DNA of 64,000 nucleotides from CAYOHR01 sp964512145 (GTDB lineage: Bacteria > Bacteroidota > Bacteroidia > Flavobacteriales_G > JALEGO01), in NCBI GenBank assembly GCA_964512145.1, contig CAZEIM010000006.1, positions 18,661-82,660 of the forward strand, in the 5' to 3' direction. Positions 60,170 through 64,000 of the stretch are shown here, piece by piece. The notes under the pieces were generated by a model. It was not told the DNA's origin. It was given only the letters and a program-made list of their open reading frames with translations, and made no database searches. The stretch's first letter is position 1. Every line of letters begins with the position of its first letter. Position numbers and translations under genes: made by a program.

Positions 60170-63100
60170 TTGATGTGATATTATCGTGTGTTTCAAAATA
60201 TGGTAAAAACAATTCAACTCGGGTACCTAAAATTTGTCCGGAATCACTATAAATTTCTTCAGGTCCAATAACACCTATTTTGTCGTTTTGATATACCTTT
60301 TTTAATACATTTAATCGTTCATTGGTAATTATCATACCTTTTGAAACATGGGTGTTTTTTTGATGTGTTTTTTGCTCTTTACTTTTTTCAATTCCTATTC
60401 CATTATCATCAATAACAACGTGCAAAACTGAATTTTTTTTATTAATTTTTATGGAAATACTTCCGGGAGTTTGAGAAGGAAGTATTCCATGGATAATACT
60501 GTTTTCTACAAATGGTTGTAAAATCATGGTTGGGATACTTAATTTTTCAGTTTTTATATCATCCGAAACTTCAATGGTATAGGTAAAACTTCCTTCAAAC
60601 CTCATTTCTTCTAGTGATAAATAAATTTTTATTCTTTCAATTTCCTCGCTTAATAATACATGCTCATTTTGAAGGTCATCTAAATTTTTACGTATTAATT
60701 TGGCAAACTTGGTTAAATATAAATTAGCCGATTTACGATCCTGAACATTAATGTAGTACTGAATTGAATTAAGTGAGTTAAACACAAAATGTCTGTTCAT
60801 ACTGGCATTTAATGCTTGTTGTTCTAACTCGAGCAATCGAGCTTGATATCCTAAGCGTTCTGTTTCCAGTTTTCTTTTTCTAAGTTTATTTCGTGTATAA
60901 TGAATGGAATATGCTATTGCTGTAACCATAATGGTACACAATAAAATAAACCACTTTCTTAACCAAAATGGAGGTGAAATGGTAAATTGAATGCTAGATG
61001 CATTTGTCCAATTTGTTTCGTCACTGGATGCGATGACTTTAAAAGTATATTTTCCGGGAGGTAGATTTGAGTATGTAGCTACATAGTTATTTGATTGAGG
61101 CGAATAAGCTTGATCAAAACCCTCTAACATATATCTGTATATTACTTTTTGTGGATTTCTAAAAAAAATCCCCGTAAATTCAAAGGTAATATGGTTTTTA
61201 TTGTAAGGAAATTTAAAAAAATAAGGAGTAGTTTTTTCATGATTAAACAAGGCCTCAGTTTTTTTAGTGCTCCAATCAATGTCTTCTAAAAATAATTTTA
61301 TGGTTTTAATATGTAATACCGGTTTTTTCGCTTCTTTTTTTTGCCAGTACTCTATAGGGTTTATTTTACAAATACCTTCAACAGTTCCAACCCAAATTTG
61401 ATTTTCACTGTCTTTGTAAATAGCATTTTGATTGCATTCTAAACTGGGAATTCCATCGTCAGAATTAAGCATTTTATATTTATACGTTCCCGTTGAGTCT
61501 ATAAAAATCACAAATATTCCGTAGTTTGTTCCACACCAAACATGGTTAAAATCATCTTTTGTAATGGAGTTAATATAATTTGATCCAAAATTTCCTGTAA
61601 ATACAATTTCAACAAAGTTTTTTTGTTTTTTATTAAATACAAATATCCCTTGGTTAGTACCTATCCACACATTTAAACTATCTGCATATACAGCATTTAT
61701 TTCTTTTTTTAATTCGGTTTGTTTTGGCAGCTTGTATGAATAAATTTTTTCATTAAAAATTTGCACCAACCCCTCACTGCTTCCTACCCAAACTTCGTCC
61801 TTCCATATACTTATAGACATTACTCTTTGACCAACATATAAACTGTCTTGATAATATCTTGTAAAATGCCTTCCATTATACTGAATAATTCCCTGCCGAA
61901 CTCCCATCCAAATATTATTTTTGGAGTCGGATTTAATGCAGTAAATTCTTTTTTCTGTTAAACCATCTTTCTCCCGTATGGTTTTCCATGTATTGTTTTG
62001 ATAGTAAGCAATTCCCTCTGAAGTAGCAATCCAAATGGTGTTTTTATTTTTTGTGATATCCCATATTGTATTGCTTTGAATTCCCAATCCTTGTTTAAAT
62101 TGTAATGACGTATTCTTAGAAAACGAACAAATTCCTTGGTCATAGGTTCCAATCCATAGGTTTTTGTATTCATCTTCTATAAAACTCATAGGTATATTAC
62201 TACACAAACCATCTGTTTTTGAATACGTTATTACCGTTTCACCATTAAATTTATATAATCCTTTTCCATCACTACCGAACCAATAGTTTTTTTCAGTATC
62301 AATATAAAGCACGTTTATAGATGGGTTTTCTAAGCCATTATAGGAAGAGTAACTTTTTATGTTTTCATCGTTTTTTACAGACAAGCCAATTTTAGATATA
62401 AACCAAACTTCTGTTTCGTTTACAGGATAAATTTTTCGTATTGAATTACTTATTAAGCCTTGTTTTTCGGTAATAAATAGGGTGTCGTTTTTTGTTATTT
62501 GAATAATACCATAACCGTAGGTACTTATCCATATAGATTCTCCTTGAAAATTTACCGAACTATATCTGTTATTTGGAATTTCTTTAATGGCAAATGGATT
62601 CCACTGGGTTGAGTTATCAAGTGTAAAAATCCCGGAAATAGACGTTAGCCAAATGGTATTTTTATTTAAAGCGATATGTCTTATTTGTTTAATAGAATCA
62701 GTACCCTTAAAAAGGGTATATTTTTTAGTGTAAATATTAAACTGTAATAAACCATCTCCATCTGTCCCAATGAGTATAGTACTGTCTTTATATGGTATAG
62801 CATACAGTACAAAATTTTCTTTCCAGTTTTTTGGAAATTGGTAGGGAATAAATTTTTTACCATTCCATTCGCATAAAGCTCCTAACGTTCCAAACCAAAT
62901 GTTTTTTTGTTGATCAAGGGTAATGGTATTTACTTGATTATCTGTTAAACCATGATTAATTGAAAAATTTTCAAATGTTTTGCCATCAAATTTACTAACC
63001 CCACCATTAGTACTTATCCATAAATACCCATTTTTATCTTGTTTAATGTCATTTACTTGAGATTGTATCAACCCGTCTTCAATGGAAATATTTTTAAAAA

Positions 63101-63233
63101 AATATTGTTGAGAAACAACATAGCCATTTAAACTTAAAAAGGTTACAAGAATAAAAAGGTGAGCACAACTACAATAAAAATGTCTTTTAAGAGTTGTTAT
63201 TTTTTTAACTAATATACTTACTGTGTTAGGCAA
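60159..63233 (-). CDS. Two-component propeller sensor with LytS-type histidine kinase domain
   Basis: A 1024-residue membrane sensor. Layout: signal peptide (about 20-42), many two-component-regulator propeller repeats (NDIKQDKNGYLWIST, IWIGTxxGI units, about 45-640), a Y_Y_Y domain (about 680-750, RYMLEGFDQAYSP, YSNLPPGKYTFKV), one membrane segment (about 755-776), a short coiled coil, and a LytS-type His kinase domain. The phosphorylation site is MNRHFVFNSLNSIQYY (His815); the usual Pro before His is Arg. The ATPase part has QPFVENSIIHG and DDNGIGI. The only possible start is TTG at 63231-63233. It lies 5 bases after the membrane gene and overlaps kdsB. A LytR-type regulator is expected but not adjacent. 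Confidence 0.9.
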   Translation of the reverse strand: MPNTVSILVKKITTLKRHFYCSCAHLFILVTFLSLNGYVVSQQYFFKNISIEDGLIQSQVNDIKQDKNGYLWISTNGGVSKFDGKTFENFSINHGLTDNQVNTITLDQQKNIWFGTLGALCEWNGKKFIPYQFPKNWKENFVLYAIPYKDSTILIGTDGDGLLQFNIYTKKYTLFKGTDSIKQIRHIALNKNTIWLTSISGIFTLDNSTQWNPFAIKEIPNNRYSSVNFQGESIWISTYGYGIIQITKNDTLFITEKQGLISNSIRKIYPVNETEVWFISKIGLSVKNDENIKSYSSYNGLENPSINVLYIDTEKNYWFGSDGKGLYKFNGETVITYSKTDGLCSNIPMSFIEDEYKNLWIGTYDQGICSFSKNTSLQFKQGLGIQSNTIWDITKNKNTIWIATSEGIAYYQNNTWKTIREKDGLTEKRIYCIKSDSKNNIWMGVRQGIIQYNGRHFTRYYQDSLYVGQRVMSISIWKDEVWVGSSEGLVQIFNEKIYSYKLPKQTELKKEINAVYADSLNVWIGTNQGIFVFNKKQKNFVEIVFTGNFGSNYINSITKDDFNHVWCGTNYGIFVIFIDSTGTYKYKMLNSDDGIPSLECNQNAIYKDSENQIWVGTVEGICKINPIEYWQKKEAKKPVLHIKTIKLFLEDIDWSTKKTEALFNHEKTTPYFFKFPYNKNHITFEFTGIFFRNPQKVIYRYMLEGFDQAYSPQSNNYVATYSNLPPGKYTFKVIASSDETNWTNASSIQFTISPPFWLRKWFILLCTIMVTAIAYSIHYTRNKLRKRKLETERLGYQARLLELEQQALNASMNRHFVFNSLNSIQYYINVQDRKSANLYLTKFAKLIRKNLDDLQNEHVLLSEEIERIKIYLSLEEMRFEGSFTYTIEVSDDIKTEKLSIPTMILQPFVENSIIHGILPSQTPGSISIKINKKNSVLHVVIDDNGIGIEKSKEQKTHQKNTHVSKGMIITNERLNVLKKVYQNDKIGVIGPEEIYSDSGQILGTRVELFLPYFETHDNITSNDQ

Positions 63234-63238
63234 AGTAA

Positions 63239-64000
63239 TTAATATCTTTTATTTTTTAAATCAAACGAATATAAAATTTTATTATCTCTAAAAAGAATAA
63301 ATTCATCTTTTGCAAATGCATTTAACTTAAAAGTCATGTTTTTAGATTTAGTATATATACCTAGTTGTATTCCATCTGTAATATATGGCACAATTACCGT
63401 ATCTCCTTTAATGAATAAATTTTCAATTTTAGAACAAAAGTATTTATGAGGGTTATCTCCAATTTTTGTCTCTATGTTTAACTGATTGTAATACCCATAC
63501 AAACCTATTGATGATATTAATAATATAATTGCTAATGCTATCCAATATCTATGATAAAAAGAAATTGTTAATGTTATACCTAAAATTATTGTTGAAAAAG
63601 GTACTAAAAATGAAGAATATCGAATATTAAAAATAATATTATGCCCAGAAACTATAGCTATAAGCTGAGTAAAAAATAAATAAGTAATTATTTGAATAAA
63701 GGAATAAAAAAACAGCTTGTTTTTAATACACTTTTTAAAATTATAAATTATTAAAAATAAGACAACCAATAGATACGGAAATAAATATCTCAATCGAAAC
63801 AAGTATTGAAAACTATTATTAAATTGTTGAAGAAAGTTTTGGCAATAACTTTGGCATGTTATTTTAAAACTATACTTTTTCACTTCTTCACAACTTGGAC
63901 AAAATATTGCTCGATCTATAAATCTACTGTTAAGTTCACTAATCCTATCTATTACTTGATATCCTGAAAACAAAACCCAGGTAATAATTAGAACAATTAT
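63239..64000 (-). CDS. Multi-pass membrane protein, C-terminal part, cut by window edge
   Basis: The frame is open to base 64000, so the N-terminus is missing; 253 residues are here. They start in a hydrophobic stretch (IIVLIITWVLF) and show about five more membrane segments (YLFPYLLVVLFLIIY, FFYSFIQIITYLFFTQLIAIV, FSTIILGITLTISFY, WIALAIILLISSIGLYGYY), then a soluble end of about 75 residues (IKGDTVIVPYITDGIQLGIY). The layout, with a small soluble C-terminal domain, resembles GT-C-fold mannosyltransferase-like proteins, but no diagnostic motif is seen in this part; I do not assign a function. Confidence 0.65.
   Translation of the reverse strand: MIVLIITWVLFSGYQVIDRISELNSRFIDRAIFCPSCEEVKKYSFKITCQSYCQNFLQQFNNSFQYLFRLRYLFPYLLVVLFLIIYNFKKCIKNKLFFYSFIQIITYLFFTQLIAIVSGHNIIFNIRYSSFLVPFSTIILGITLTISFYHRYWIALAIILLISSIGLYGYYNQLNIETKIGDNPHKYFCSKIENLFIKGDTVIVPYITDGIQLGIYTKSKNMTFKLNAFAKDEFILFRDNKILYSFDLKNKRY

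Overview
The window comes from an AT-rich member of the Bacteroidota, most likely a Flavobacteriales-type organism. Three things point there. Six large predicted secreted proteins end in type IX secretion (T9SS) or gliding-type C-terminal domains. The promoters that can be recognised follow the Bacteroidota TTTG-N18-20-TAnnTTTG pattern. Genes start without Shine-Dalgarno sequences, and the str, S10, spc and alpha ribosomal clusters run together without tuf. It is a draft scaffold: five runs of N (15, 14, 17, 24 and 44 bases) interrupt carA, eno (twice), a secreted giant and a serine hydrolase. All five lie inside genes, and four of them have lengths that break the reading frame.

Layout. 1-2804 (+): the end of lpxK, a purine nucleoside phosphorylase, and a secreted choice-of-anchor/LVIVD protein. 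2822-7196 (-): DUF4290 gene, murA, tlpA-like thioredoxin, grpE, dnaJ, behind a clear promoter. 7223-9484 (-): a UvrD/PcrA helicase. 9619-27245 (+): 30 translation genes plus secY, map and rpoA from rpsL to rplQ, with a promoter in front and a strong terminator behind. 27318-29756 (+): carA and eno. 29767-31441 (-): rpsP, rimM and a tRNA-modifying methyltransferase. 31661-34524 (+): rlmD, then a double-domain SiaB-type kinase and its SiaC partner. 34565-42915 (+): two giant paralogous secreted proteins. 42929-44581: an SprT-like protein (-) and a lipoprotein serine hydrolase (+). 44599-49471 (-): initiator tRNA-Met, era, der, a second siaC, feoA, feoB. 49513-57724 (-): RidA, and two giant secreted paralogues of which one carries a subtilisin protease. 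57848-59427 (+): tRNA-Ala(GGC) and a secreted T9SS protein that begins almost on the tRNA end. 59411-64000 (-): a membrane protein, a propeller-type LytS sensor kinase, and kdsB.

How the genes work together. Most of the window is core growth machinery: ribosome, translation factors, secretion, chaperones, cell wall and lipopolysaccharide. The lifestyle-specific part is the set of T9SS cargo (PKD domains, SBBP repeats, a subtilase) and the SiaB/SiaC partner-switching parts. In Pseudomonas, SiaB/SiaC control surface attachment through c-di-GMP. Here the kinase has two fused ATPase domains, and two SiaC paralogues sit in separate operons; this is the most unusual regulatory content. No insertion sequence, prophage, CRISPR array or rRNA gene was seen. 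No gene-free stretch exceeds 300 bases; the longest are 31442-31660 and 9485-9681, both holding promoters.
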